From Diphasiastrum complanatum (taxonomy: Eukaryota > Streptophyta > Lycopodiopsida > Lycopodiales > Lycopodiaceae): DNA of 64,000 nucleotides. The notes beneath the pieces were generated by a model that saw only the letters and a program-made list of their open reading frames with translations, was not told the origin of the DNA and made no database searches. Positions 27,003 to 39,222 of the stretch are shown piece by piece. Within the stretch, counting starts at the first letter, position 1, and the number at the start of each line of letters is the position of its first letter. The stretch spans positions 30,158,203 to 30,222,202 of the forward strand of contig CM055112.1 of assembly GCA_029204225.1 (NCBI GenBank). The letters are read 5' to 3'. Both the position numbers and the translations under genes were made by a program.

Positions 27003-27563
27003 ATGTCTCCTCAACATGATATTCTGGTGCTCCATAGCATGGAGGAAGTGGTTGAATGGCTCCAATTTATTGAACCATTACTGGAAGAAATGACCATTTA
27101 TGATATTTTCACTAATGCTATGTATTTAGAATTGGCATACATGGCTTTTGACACTCGGGATGAAAATACACTAAGATTCTACATTCTGTTCCAAGATGTT
27201 ACACACAAAGTGCGTGTCTTTGAAACTGTCCTTGCAGCCATAGGTATAGTCATAAGAGATCGCCCTTCCCCTTCCCATAGGTTAGCCATCACATCTATAG
27301 CACCCAAGGTGGATTCCACCATGGGATGAGTACAAAAAAAATGATGGTTACCTTGTCGAGGCCATCAAGGATCCAGTTCTTGAACCCACAATGCGTTTCC
27401 TGAATCAGTTGGACACTTTACAAAATGATCGCATTGCATTGTTCTTACTACATTTGTTGGTTGAGTCTCACCAGGAAATGGAGGCCAATACAATGGTGGC
27501 ATACAAGTGGCATGATATAATTGTTGTCGAGCTAAAGAAGACAATCAAGCCTAACTGTAGGTA
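27003..27563 (+). pseudogene. Unrecognised frameshifted ORF
   Basis: The frame 27003-27329 (108 codons; HDILVLHSMEEVVEWLQF) shifts at about 27325 into a frame reading PWDEYKKNDGYLVEAIKD and LFLLHLLVESHQEM up to about 27563. The continuous coding look across the shift suggests a broken protein of about 185 residues. Family unknown; a retroelement gag is plausible from context. Confidence 0.35.
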
Positions 27564-28344
27564 GAAGTTTGCTGCAGGGTCATTCCTTTTCATGCTTGTA
27601 GTAACTGTGAATTTTTTGATTTTTGGGAAATGATTGATTGTACTAATCAATCTTCAAGAGGTGTTGATTGCCAAATCAAGTGATCTAACATATTCTATTG
27701 ATTAGATCAAGATCTAGATGTAGATTCTTAACTATTTAGTAAGATCAACGTGTAAATATCAATAAACATCAAGAGCGGCCTCACATGTGTGGAAAACAGT
27801 CCTTGTACAGACTTTGAGCCAAGAGTAAAGTACAGTACTCAATGATAGCATACAAAGCATAAAATCACAATTCTATTGGCGAAATCACAAGCAAAATGCA
27901 TAACATCTCAATGTCTCATCAATTTCTGATTGATTAAGGAGATCTATTTATAGATCAAGTACAAGCACGACCTGTATGCTAATTCAGCAGGTCTGGCACG
28001 TGTGAAGAGTGCCACATCATCTAGATCCACCAATGGGCGCAAGTTATTCCCGTATCACAAAGTTGACTTATGCTACTAGCTAGAATCCAACTACTAGTCT
28101 CTTTGAAAATAGGAATCTTCCCTACAAAATAGGATCTAGGAGAATATGTACATGTGATAAGGTACAACCAGCTTCACACGTGTGAACAACAGCTTAGCAT
28201 GTGGGAGCATTTACTCATTCACATGGAAGTGCTAGCTACATACAAGGAAATAGTGCCAAATGGCAATTTCCTAGATTCTAGTCAAACTAGTTCACACTTG
28301 TGTAGATTGATCTAACTTAAATCCAACTATAAGCAAGTAACCTT
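27564..28344. other. Non-coding stretch with a cluster of CACRYGTG palindromes
   Basis: E-box-like words occur at 27782-27789 (cacatgtg), 27997-28004 (cacgtgtg), 28173-28186 (TTCACACGTGTGAA, perfect palindrome) and 28198-28203, continuing at 28355-28368 and 28378-28385. No gene is seen. It could be the U3 of an unidentified LTR. Confidence 0.45.
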
Positions 28345-29151
28345 TTGGCTTCCATTCACACATGTGAACAGGTTTTACACATGTGGGATCAGAATGTGAA
28401 CATTAACCATAAGATTAACAAGTTTGATCAACAATTTAGAAGTGACATTTCAACAGTAACTATCATGGAAACTGTCATTGCTCCATCCATGAGCATGCAG
28501 CCTACAAGCTCCTCCCATAGCCAGCAATGTTTGTGCAATGAGATTTTTTCATCCACCTCGCCTCTCGGATCACGTAAACGTACTTCTCCGTCTACTACTA
28601 TTGTTGCTATTTCTTTTGTTACCACCTCTTCCTTATCTACTATAGTGTCCTATCGAATTCCATCAGTCCCATCAAATACATCTATAGTTTTCATTCTTTC
28701 TATTACCATTACTTCCACTATTCCACCTACTATTATCACATTTTATACTCCACCTCCATCCCCCAACATCACCATTCATGATACTCAATCAAATGTGATA
28801 CCACCTAGTACTACATTTTTCATGTCCCTTATTATTACTACCAACCTCATCCACCCCCTCAATGTCAATTTACAATTTTTCGTTCCACTAAGCCCTCCCC
28901 AATTTTTTGATTTTGCATCTCTAGATGCTAGTCTTGACCAACTGCGAGATTATGACCAACAAACCGCGGTTCATACATTGGTGGCACAAGGCTCAAGTCC
29001 TCATGATGACACAAACCATTCCAGAGGTTTTATTGGTGTGACATCACCAAAGGTCCAAAAAGCTTTGATGCTAGAGGGTTTTGAGCTAGCAAATGAATTT
29101 GAAAAAGAAGAATCTCGATTGGGCATTCAAAAGGCTGTAGATCCTTTATAA
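28345..29151 (+). CDS. Unrecognised 268-codon Ser/Thr/Pro/Ile-rich ORF
   Basis: The middle is low-complexity Ser/Thr/Ile/Pro text; the end is ordinary (LDASLDQLRDYDQQTAVHTL, KAQKALMLEGFELANEFEKE-like). No domain is recognised. It lies in retroelement-rich DNA and is perhaps the linker part of a gag protein; a chance open frame is also possible. Confidence 0.3.
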   Translation: MASIHTCEQVLHMWDQNVNINHKINKFDQQFRSDISTVTIMETVIAPSMSMQPTSSSHSQQCLCNEIFSSTSPLGSRKRTSPSTTIVAISFVTTSSLSTIVSYRIPSVPSNTSIVFILSITITSTIPPTIITFYTPPPSPNITIHDTQSNVIPPSTTFFMSLIITTNLIHPLNVNLQFFVPLSPPQFFDFASLDASLDQLRDYDQQTAVHTLVAQGSSPHDDTNHSRGFIGVTSPKVQKALMLEGFELANEFEKEESRLGIQKAVDPL

Positions 29152-29419
29152 ATTGACGATAATATTTGCGAATGTTGGTTTGATGGTTTTATTTGAAAAA
29201 TAGCAATTCTAGCTATTTTTAGTCCCATTTTGCTCAAATTTTGAATTGTTTTACTAAATGTGGCTTTTCTTATCTTTTTCTTTTGACTTTTTTTATTTTT
29301 CATTTCTTTTATTTTTTTAAAGTCCTTTCCAAAGAAAATAGAAAAATAATCAATGGAAAAGAACAAAGTAAAACATAATACAAATAGAGAAAATTCCCAT
29401 GCATTGGTTAAGAAGGAAG
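29152..29419. other. T-rich spacer
   Basis: Runs of T and A with no credible gene. Confidence 0.4.
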
Positions 29420-29863
29420 TTTAAAGCCACAATACTTTTGTAATCAACTGCTATTAGTTGGAGTATCAAAGTGCTTTCCATCCAAAATTTCGAAGATCAC
29501 AATTCCAAATGACAGGATGTCTTTGACATGACCTTCTTTTGTAAACTTTAATTTCTCTTTAATCAGATTCGTCTTATACATCAGCACCAAATCTCTGACT
29601 TTATAATCTATTTTATGCAATCTTCAATCATGCCAGGCCTTACATCGTCTGTTTTCCACATCAATGAGTGTTGCTTCTTCGTTAAACAATTCATGCTTGA
29701 TTTGAAAAATGATATTGCATTGCTCACTTTTCCAAGCTACTCCAATATTAAGAATGTATTTAGATTCCTCAAATCCAACAAAATATAATAGCTCATGTTG
29801 AACCTTTGGATCTTCTTCAGATAATCTTCCTGCTAGAATGTCTTTTGCTTGTGGTACAAACAT
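29420..29863 (-). pseudogene. Ty3/gypsy integrase C-terminal fragment
   Basis: On the minus strand the frame 29863-29624 ends NEEATLIDVENRRCKAWHD, stop, then RLHKIDYKVRDLVLMYKTNL and DILSFGIVIFEILDGKHF. This fits the C-terminal region of plant gypsy integrases (KVGDLVLLYD, then GPY.I...GAV.LE.LDG). Stops interrupt it. It belongs to a different element from the integrase at 30915. Confidence 0.55.
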
Positions 29864-30557
29864 AGAAACTTTCCAAGTGTAATATCCATCTTGCTTGATA
29901 GAATATTTGCAATCAATTCCGTCTTGGAAATTTATGATTTAGTCATCTGAAAAGGTTATTTCCTTTGATGTAATTGAGAACAAACATCTGAGTCCCGATG
30001 TGAATTTCTAATGGATCTAGAATATTTCCACCAATTGGTGATTTTGGTGGATTAAGAGTTGTATTTTTTTGCGACCTCCAAGGTCTTTTCAGCTTGAAGA
30101 TCTTTAATCCATTATCTTATATTGTGATATTTTCTGTTTTTGAATCGAAGTTTGGATAGACCCTCCACCATAACTAGTACAATTGGTTGATGTGTTTTGT
30201 TGGGGTAATACATGGAACATCTCCAGAATATTCTCTTGGATTGATCAAAATCATTTCAACTAGCACATTTGGTCTTGCCAGATAGTCTTTATAGCAATGT
30301 CCATAATCACATTCTCGACAAGAAAGTGTGTACTGGATTTTGTTAGGACATTCCAATATCTGAAGTGCCTAATGAGTTGTTTACTTTCTAAGGCAATACC
30401 ACAAGTCCGTTTACCATCACTAGGAAAATAGGCGAAGTTTTCTATGAGCTAGAACTCCTAAAGAGCATTAAAGTTGAGTCAGTTAGAACTGCCACCTACC
30501 ACATGCAAACCCACATTGGGCTATGAGGGGCATTCCATAACAGAATGTGTTCATTGG
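29864..30557. other. Decayed DNA left of the LTR; unrecognised minus-strand frame
   Basis: A 60-codon minus-strand frame at 30174-30356 (IQYTLSCRECDYGHCYKDYL) is unrecognised. Nothing else is supported. Confidence 0.3.
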
Positions 30558-30837
30558 TATAAAGCCCATGAAGGATTCACAAGCCAATCAGGCCGCAACA
30601 AAGCAACACAAGGGGATTGGATGGTGGACAAACCAATCCAACCAAAACTAGATCTAACGGATCTATCCCCCAAGCTATGGATCAATCCCTCACAAGGGAT
30701 AGAAGAGTTATACTAGCAGCATATAGCTACTAGTATCACAATCAAGCATGCACTAGTGAGATCCCAATGGTTAGAATATATCCTCCAAGGCCCATGCACA
30801 CCACTAATAGTGCACTGTGACACCTCACTGGACACCT
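30558..30837 (-). repeat. 3' LTR of the minus-strand gypsy element
   Basis: 280-bp repeat matching 39223-39501; shared words include aagccccca-type text such as caagctatggatcaatccc and tatagctactagtatcacaa. Ends are defined only by loss of similarity. Confidence 0.8.
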
Positions 30838-30914
30838 CTCTGGGCATGCACATGAGGGCCCCAAACCCCTCATAATCATAATTAACTTACGGGTCGAGGT
30901 AGGCCTACCGATCT

Positions 30915-31960
30915 CTAGCGGGACATGCTATCCAAGACCAGTCGTGAGCATGATATTCTTCTCCCCTTATTCAAGTTTTGTCCCTCAGAAGTTAAAACTA
31001 GGAAAATATTCCTAAAGCTTCCTTCACGTTCCCAGGAATCATCATCGTATGTGCGACTCTTCCATCGAACCAGATGCTTGGTAACTATACGATTCCTCAA
31101 CCGTTTAGTTCTTGTATCCAAGATCTTTTCGGGTTCAAGTTGGGACATACCTGATGATTCATCCAATAGGTCCAATTGGTCTCCAGAACCAAGATGCTCC
31201 CCTTCACGTAAACTTTTCTTGAGTCGGCTTACGTGAAAAACCGGATGCACTTGAGTTCCCTCCAAGAGGTCCAATTAGTAAGCTAAGGACTCGATCTTTT
31301 TCAAGATCTAATATGGTCCTCTATATATAGGGGACAATTTGTAATGCTTTCCGGTACGCATTACACTAGAATCCTTCTGGATTCTCAAATATACCCAATC
31401 TCCCACTTGAAAGTCTCGAGGTGGTCTTTTCAAATTAGCATAATGTCGGTCCCTATCATGGGCACACTAGACATTTTCTCATGCTATTTGTAGAATTTCT
31501 TGTATATCGTGTAGGAAATCTGCTACTTTCTGAAACTTGATCATTTGAGTCTCTACCGAAATGGGTGATCTATTCAAAACTGTACATAAACATAAATGGG
31601 CTATAACTGGAAGTTGAATGCTTACTACTATTACAATTAATTTCCATCAAGGATAGCTACCCCTCCCCTCCGAGGAGATTGCTATCAAAAGACATATGCA
31701 CATAGCTTCTGATATTTTTATCAAACACGTTACTCTTCTCTTAAACAATCAAGTATAAACTATAATCTTGAACTATGATTCATCAACCATAACTCCTTGT
31801 ATCCTTATCCTATACTTAATAATAAGAGAACGTGATACCCTATTGTAGGCAAACTCAATCAAGGGTAGATACTTCTCCCAATGAGATTGCTGTCGGAGAA
31901 AAAACATGCTTGAAGCATGTTGGCTGATTCTGACGAATCCCCAAGATACTCGGATAGAGC
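30915..31960 (-). pseudogene. Ty3/gypsy integrase C-terminus with chromodomain-like tail
   Basis: From 31960 down: NMLQAC and HWEKYLPLIEFAYNRV (end of the integrase core), then AHDRDRHYANLKRPPRDFQV, GDWVYLRIQKDSS, KLSPIYRGPY, stop, ILKKIESLAY, stop, LDLLEGTQVHPVFHVSRLKK, and finally QLEPEKILDTRTKRLRNRIV with HLVRWKSRTYDDDSWE, a chromodomain. It would join element DNA to chromosomes and guide targeting to chromatin. At least two stops and one frameshift make it dead. Confidence 0.88.
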
Positions 31961-32296
31961 TAGCCAAGAGCACCTCTCACCTTAGACCAAGGAGGTCTTT
32001 GAGAAGACGAGACGAACGAAGATTGAGAGCCGAGTATGAGAGCCGAGGAATACTAGTAGTAATGACAAGCAAGGACTGTGTAAGCCTCATGGTGAATCCC
32101 GAAAGATGGAGTGACCATGCAGGAACTAGTATTTCTAGGCAAATGTAATAAATGCAAGTAGACCTCTCTTAAAGAAAGTAGAGTGAGCCACCTTTTGATG
32201 GTGACCTCTAGTGGAGAGCATTATTCCACTTGTAATTTGTGTAATGTGGAAATGCCACTAGGATGCCACCTAAGGAGCTCTCTTGCTTATTTAAGA

Positions 32297-32733
32297 AACT
32301 CCCTCTTTGTGAAGAGGAGCTTTTTGCATTGTATCTACTCCATGCTTAATAAGAAGATTTTCCATGAGTTTGATGCTACACTAAGCTCCTTGATCATGAT
32401 GGTTTTCTTTAGTGATGCCCCTATGATCATGCCCTTCCATTCATATTGTGTGTGGTTGTGGACTTTAGAGTGGATTATTTTTCTTGCTTTCCTAGTTGTG
32501 GATTAGCTTTCATTTCTTGTTGTGAATTAATGTAAGAATCAGCATTCAAGTAAACTAAATAGGCTAGAAATGTGGCATTAATCTTGCATATCCTTTCTAG
32601 TTCTTGATGTTCTTGGGATGTCCAAGAATCAAAAGATTGGTTGGTTTCTTGATTCTTGGACTTCCAAAATGCTTTAGATTAGTTCTTGTTTCTTGTTTTT
32701 CGATTTATGCAAGTATAATAGTGCTTAGGATCT
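32297..32733 (+). repeat. Left LTR (shared part) of the gag-only element
   Basis: Near-identical to 35027-35470. It begins tatttaagaaactccctc and ends atgcaagtataatagtgct. Confidence 0.9.
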
Positions 32734-34050
32734 GATTTCAGTTCAGTTTGCAGCTAAGTAAAAGTAGATTTCATGGTTGTTCACCTAGACTGCATGCTGA
32801 TCATTTGGTTGAACGTTTTGGTTACATGATGGTTTGATTGCATGTGACACAGTTCAAGAGAGACAGACCTGAGTTGTCCTATGACAGACATGACATAAAT
32901 ATTACATTGATACCAGTCTCTTTCAGCCTGATTTGGGCCTTGACTAAGAATCTAACATTCAAGAAAATGCCTAAACGTGTTTGGTGATAGGCAAAAACAA
33001 TTTTGTACCCAAGAAGTAAGAAGAAGACTAGTAAACAGATTCTAAAGTGTAGAATTTGTCAACATTTGACACTGTTGCCACTTGAACTCCAATGCATTCT
33101 AAATCCATATGAACTGCAACATTGTCCCCGTTCAGATCCCTACAAACAAACTCCCACTCTTTTCACACATCTGAGTTTCTACAAACTGGACAGAGCCACA
33201 TCAATGGCTACATCATTGTCCAAATCCACTGGCTAATACACTCACAAATCCATTGGCTGCCTCATTGTTAGCAAACGCACTAACAGAGCTGGATTTCATT
33301 CAACGCCAAGTCTGGACGCTCCTGCAACAATTTTAACACAGAACTCTCACGCTCCTGCAGACGTCCTCCATCATATTACTCCCTTCTCCTAACAGAGCCA
33401 ACTCCACCGCACATTCACCTCCAACGAATCAGAACAACTAGAACAAATATTGTCTTGCAAACACACACGCTCACACTCCTCCTGTCCCCTCACGCTTCCA
33501 TTCTCAACTGGAGCCCCTTGTGAAATCTCAATTGGAGCCCCTCGTGAAATCTCAACCGAAGCCCCTATGTGAAATCTCAACCGGAGCCCCTTGTGAAATC
33601 TCAACCAAAGCCCCTCGTTGAAATCTCTATCGGAGGCGTCGCTGAAATCTCGACTGAAGGCCATCGCTAAAATCTCGACCGGAGCTTGTCGCTGAAATCT
33701 TGACTAATGCTCCGGTTGAGAGTTGACGCGATCGAATGAGTTGCTCACCATCTCAACCGGACCAAATCCACACTAGAGCACATAACTTTCGATCAACACC
33801 TCTGATTGCCATTTCGACCAAACCACCATCTTCCCTAAGCATTACAGAAAGAAAAAAAAAAAAAGAAAAGAGGCATGAACACCAAAAAAAATTTCAAAAA
33901 AATAACACCCATACCAAAAGAAAGTCCTTTTCATACTGAGTCTCCCCCCTGACTTCCTTAAGCACCCTAAAAAATCCAAAAATCCAAAAAACACCAAAAA
34001 CCCAAAAACACCAGAAACACATACTCAACACAAAAAGGGACACAACAGTA
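32734..34050 (+). other. Leader of the gag-only element
   Basis: No long coding frame. It includes a minisatellite at about 33510-33705 and an A-rich stretch from about 33840 to 34030 directly before gag. The ORFs seen on the minus strand (for example 33389-33664) are read through the minisatellite and are not credible genes. Confidence 0.5.
33510..33705. repeat. Minisatellite, unit about 28-30 bp, roughly seven copies
   Basis: The unit is close to GGAGCCCCTNGTGAAATCTC followed by AACC or ATCG; later copies diverge to cgtcgctgaaatctcgac. Confidence 0.85.
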
Positions 34051-34054
34051 CCCA

Positions 34055-34932
34055 ATGGATCAACAAAAAGATCCTAAAATCCCAGAAGATTATCCATACG
34101 AGATCAGGTCCCCTATAGCTGAACAAATCAGACGTCATAGGTTCTACCAAATGCGGGCCCAAATACACGAGCCATCCACAAACTATTCGCGGGACAAGAA
34201 CCTGATAGAGCCAAGTCTTCACGAGCACGCCCACATTTTTATGGTGTTGAACCCTCACAGGCCAGAACCCACCTTAATGGCGTTTTTGCTGCTCACGGAG
34301 CTCATCTTGAGAGACGTACACCCAAGTTAGATCTACCAAAGTTTGACGGTAGTTCGGACCCTCAGAGATTCTTGCAAATCTTTGAGAATGCATGTGACAT
34401 TTACGGTGAAACATCTCCAGACGCTATGGTCCAACTATTTTCCATGACCGTGATAACTAAAGCACGTAATTGGTTTTTTAACCTCGATCGTGAAGATAAG
34501 ACAAACTGGTCAATTTCGAAAGAGTACTTTATCAAGCGTTTTAAGCCCTTTCGCTTGATCGAGAGTCCTTTTGTCAAATTAAGTAACATTAAAATGGCAA
34601 AAGATGAATGTGTACGAGACTATATCGAGCGTTTCAAATGCCTCAAAAGTCAAGTACAAGAACATCCCTCCAAACAGATGCTCATCGTTTGGTTTTTAGT
34701 TGGCCTTCCAAGATGGATTAGACGCGAGCTTAAATCCAATGATGAATATATGAGCCTAAAGTTAGCTATGTCTGATGCCATCAAAGAAGAAGGCGAGAGA
34801 TCAGATGTTGATGACTCCAGAGAAAGGAGAGCACCACGTGCTCCTGTCCATGAGTCGAAGCCGATCGAGGATACCCAAGATCAGCTTTGGAAATCCCAGT
34901 TGGAGTTGCTTAATAAGCAACATCAACTATAG
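34055..34932 (+). pseudogene. Gag of the nested element
   Basis: The frame 34055-34330 (DQQKDPKIPEDYPYEIRSPI) is followed, after a frame change near 34330, by the retrotransposon gag domain at 34372-34932: FENACDIYGETSPDAMVQLF, ARNWFFNL, WSISKEYFIKRF, DYIERFKCLKSQ and FLVGLPRWIRREL. Between them KFDGSSDPQRFLQIFENA is read across the junction. No zinc knuckle and no pol follow; the next sequence is the right LTR. It would form capsids and depend on other elements for enzymes. Confidence 0.85.
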
Positions 34933-35026
34933 ATGGAAAAACTCACCAATGAGTTTCAAACTACCCTGAAGTCTATGCCTGGTCAGCCAAACCATGCACA
35001 GGTACCTTATAGACGAAAATCAATAT

Positions 35027-35470
35027 GTATTTAAGAAACTCCCTCTTTGTGAAGAGGAGCTTTTTGCATTGTATCTACTCCATGCTTGATAAGAAGATTT
35101 TCCATGAGTTTGATGCTACACTAAGCTCCTTGATCATGATGGTTTTCTTGAGTGATGCCCCTATGATCATGCCCTTCCATTCATATTGTGTGTGGTTGTG
35201 GACTTTAGAGTGGATTAGTTTTCTTGCTTTCCTAGTTGTGGATTAGTTTTCATTTCTTGTTGTGAATTAATGTAAGAATCAACATTCAAGTAAACTAAAT
35301 AGGCTAGAAATGTGGCATAAATCTTGCATATCCTCCAACATTCTAGTACTTGATGTTCTTGGGATGTCCAAGAATCAAAAGGCTGGTTGGTTTCTTGATT
35401 CTTGGACTTCCAAAATGCTGTAGATTAGTTCTTGTTTCTTGTTTTTCGATTTATGCAAGTATAGTAGTGC
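35027..35470 (+). repeat. Right LTR (shared part) of the gag-only element
   Basis: Direct copy of 32297-32733 with few substitutions, for example cttgataagaag against cttaataagaag. Confidence 0.9.
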
Positions 35471-38400
35471 TAAATCCTTTCCATCTGGAAAGTTTCAGAC
35501 TTACCTAATTCTCTCACTATGCCTATATACGAATTGTAATCCTAAAAACGCCCTTACTCTAGACATGGTACAAAGTATCATTCCAAAGTTTGGGTTCAAT
35601 CTATAATACGTCCAAATTTTACTATTAAGTTCTAATCTAGAATTACTTAAGATTCATCGAAACTTCATTACGTGAAGCTCTGATTTTTGGCTTACCTCCA
35701 CTATCCAACTCCATCTTGAGTTTTCGAGATAGTAGACTAACGTTTTCCAATCCGGAAAAGATTGAAACGAGAAGTTCCCGCGTATTCTATGCAAAAAAAC
35801 CCTATATATGAATCCACATTGACTCATGAAAATTGTGACTTATAAGCAATACATTTCAACAATAATATCCATAAATAAGATTATATTGTTGATTCAAACA
35901 AGTAATTCAGCTCGGTTAGTTGTATCGGATCTAGAAAATATTTGAATGTCTAGGTATGGATCCAAAATACCATATTCAATTTGATTCTAAACCAGCCCTA
36001 GGTCAATAAGCAATTCTCTTTGAGAAATTACTATACCTAGCGAGAAATTGTCTCTTACAAATCTCGTCAATATGCCTATGTTTTAACTAGTTTATGCATG
36101 CATATAAACCTAGTCCAAGGGATACATTGTAGATCCACAAGATTAAGAATTTGCAGAAAGAAATCATGATCTCAACAATGATTTACCACATAGCATATCT
36201 CTACAGATTTTACCCAATCTGTAACCAACACTTTTTTTCAATTGAGAATCTCGTAACTCAGTTAACTCTTAGAGAGAATATTACTCAAAGAGTGCTATTT
36301 CATAATAAAAAAATCTCAACTGGAGATTATTTCCAAAAGAATATATTGTTATAGTGTAACTTTCTTCATTGCATCAACTTATGGATCCTAGTTCTTACTA
36401 AGATCAAGTTGATCGCAACCCGCAAGGAACTAGTTTCATCAAACCACTCTCCTTCCAATAGAGCTCTTTAGTTCAGATACAAATTGATCAGACTTTGTAA
36501 TCATCAACTTCTCTATTACAAGAATGTTTTTCAATTTTTCTTTCCTTTTACATATTCTAACTAGATATCACCATAATTTTTAGAACATTCTGATTCCTAA
36601 AATAGGTCTCCCATCTTTACATAGTACAGATTCATCCAGGAATGTATGCAACAAATGTTTCACTTAGATAACTTTTTATCCACCTACTTCTCCCCCTATT
36701 AATAGGAAACTCCATGAGTTTCCATTAGGTGTAGTATCTACCGAGATATGGGCAAGGAGAAGTCTGCAAAGAAAATTAGAAAAAACCTTTCTATATGTGT
36801 TACATTAATGTTTCTCAATACCACCAATGTCCAAACACAGTTAGCTAAATGGCTTATCCCAGATTTTCTTTCGTAAATAAAGAACTTGTTACCCCTTAGT
36901 AAATTGACCCATATAATCAAAAGATGATTATTTCTTTTTCTAGGGAAGAATATTAATAGATTGGAAAACCATCCAGTTACATCGTCCAAGGTCAACGAGT
37001 ACTAAAAAAAGAATCACATAAAATGTTAAGAAATTCACGAATATATTTTTCGTACAAATAGCTTGTTGGGTTTTCGATTTTGTAAATTTGAGATATCCAT
37101 AAGGGGTCATGACCTATATCTGAAATTTTTAACAAAACACCCTTTTATGACCAATAGTATTTGGCATCATTTAGATTTACGACTGTGCTACGGTCAATCC
37201 GATCCAGTTAGTTTTAGATCTCTGTTTTGGAATTGCTTGCGTTCCCATACCATAGGTTTTTACTCCACGAAGTCCATCCACTTCCTGTTCATATCGTCCA
37301 AAAATAATAATTTGATTTATATGGAATTTGTCTCATAGAGTTGTCAAAAACTCTAGATCCGACAAATGACTCATGTCACATTGGAGTCCTACAACGGTAC
37401 TATTAAAGTTCTCGAAAAGTTCAATTTCCAGCTTTATAGTACAAATTCCAACTCATGTTAGTCTTCACCGCTTACTTAATCTTTACGGTCACCAAAAAGA
37501 TTGTATGCCTCATCATTCCGTTAGTGACATTGGGTAAGAACGAGTAGGAATTACATTGATATAAGAACAAATTTGATTGAAATGCTTCAAGTAGAATTGC
37601 TCTAAAAATGGGGTGATTTAAATTCAAATGGCAATACTAAAATTTCATATGACTTTTATTCAATCTTAAGAGTTTTTCAGTTGAATCATTTTTCGTCAAA
37701 TTTGTTTCGGTCTTTAAAAATTTGCAAAGGCTTATTGATTCAAGTTTGGTTTCATCAATTGGTGAACAACAGTTTTTAGTTTTGAAAACTTTATCCACTC
37801 ATTCATGGGCTTACTCCTTTTGGTTCACGAGGCCGCTTTAGCTGTGCAAACCCTTTCATCGAACCAACTACAGTGGTTAAAAGGGCTGCACCTTAGCCCT
37901 GGCTGCTTTCCGCGAGAGAGAGAGAGAGAGAGAGACAGAGCTCTAGCAAAACCAGGGCGCGAGGGGGAGACGCCCTCCGATTTTGCAGGTGGGGAACGCG
38001 CACTGGTGGGGAGCGCGCCAGCGCGCCTGGAGCAGCCGTTACAATTGCTTAAGCTACACTTATCACAGCTTTCATCACTTGTAACAATAGCGAAAAGTAG
38101 ATTCATAAAAGCTATATGCAGATGTGACGCCAATACAGGTTGAAATTCCATTCCTGACACCATTACAGGTTGCAATCCGTGCTTCTGGAAGGTAATTCCA
38201 GATTTTCAGATTCAGAAATTTGGAGTTACAAGTGAATAAAAGCAAGGAAAAGTGTTTTCACAGCTAAAAACAAAGTACAATAGCTTGTTTAATTTCTTCT
38301 TTCTTCTTTTTTCCCAGTCAAGAAGCATGCTGTGAATGTGTTCGTAAAGATTTGGTAGAATGGTAACAGAGTTTCAGAAACTGTTTTTACATAAGAAGCA

Positions 38401-39208
38401 AAAAACAAACTGAGTTATTCAAGTTTCCTCTGTTTAGCATCTGCAAATCTTAAATAATTAAACGCATTCACCCAGCATACACCCAGCATACGAGAAAAAG
38501 GCGGTTTAAACCTTTAGTTTCCCAGCTTCCAAAATCACCTTACGGCTTTTCCCAAAAAGCAGTGATTCATCCCGGAAATTAAAGGCTACAAATTTCACCA
38601 AAAGATCAAACGAAACCATGCTGGAAAAATTTCCTTTGTCATGCCAACTGGTTTAAAGGCCATAACAACTGGGAAACAACCTTTTTTAAAACGATGGAAA
38701 AGCACATCCACTAACAAATCTAAAATCAACCATTATGTTGACAAATTCGAAAGTGAACATCGAAGAAGCTTGTTCCAAATAGGACCAGCATTTATCTCCT
38801 CTTTCATAACAAAATTTCAATTGCTTTGCCTATCAAGTACTCACAAAATCCAGCTTTTTGAAAGCACATAATTTCTGCTTAGAAGAGGCTGAAGTTTTGC
38901 TTAATGTCAAAAAACAAAAACTAATTGCAAAAAAACTTAATGTCACAAGCGAATCAAAATCTACTCAAAATCACCATTCAAGAGCGTACTTTATCAAATC
39001 GATTGCATCTTTTGGTAGTACAACTACCATACAATCCATATTCTCTTGAAAACCCATGATTTGAGAAGAGAATGAGAATCACTCACCAAGCTTTTGCACA
39101 ATACTTTGGTTCCAACAAAGTCCAAGAATCAGGATCCCCCCATGAAGATCCATCTCCATATTCTTGGCTTAACTTGAGCACTTCTCGACGACAAATCCGC
39201 TTAGCCTT
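35471..39208 (-). other. Decayed interior and leader of the minus-strand gypsy element
   Basis: About 3.7 kb without a recognisable gag or pol frame on either strand. A short (GA)n and a GC-richer patch occur at 37910-38035. If gag, protease and RT were ever here they have been deleted or mutated beyond what I can read. Confidence 0.4.
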
Positions 39209-39221
39209 GGCTCTGATACCA
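39209..39221 (-). other. Primer binding site (initiator-Met tRNA type)
   Basis: The minus strand reads TGGTATCAGAGCC immediately after the 5' LTR. Confidence 0.9.
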
Positions 39222-39222
39222 A

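Larger units (their letters stand above)
31950..35470 (+). mobile_element. Nested plus-strand gag-only (TR-GAG-like) LTR element
   Basis: Direct repeats 32297-32733 and 35027-35470 are nearly identical and flank one gag gene with no pol. The left repeat extends further left than the right copy, so the right LTR has probably lost its 5' part, and the left edge (about 31950) is uncertain. The insertion lies in the integrase side of the minus-strand gypsy element and has the opposite orientation. Confidence 0.7.

Noticed and set aside
29420..29600. Receptor-kinase-like motif (ILSFGIVIFEIL on the minus strand)
   Set aside because: The resemblance to kinase subdomain IX is short. The surrounding text (KAWHD, VRDLVLMY, LDGKHF) fits the end of gypsy integrase much better.
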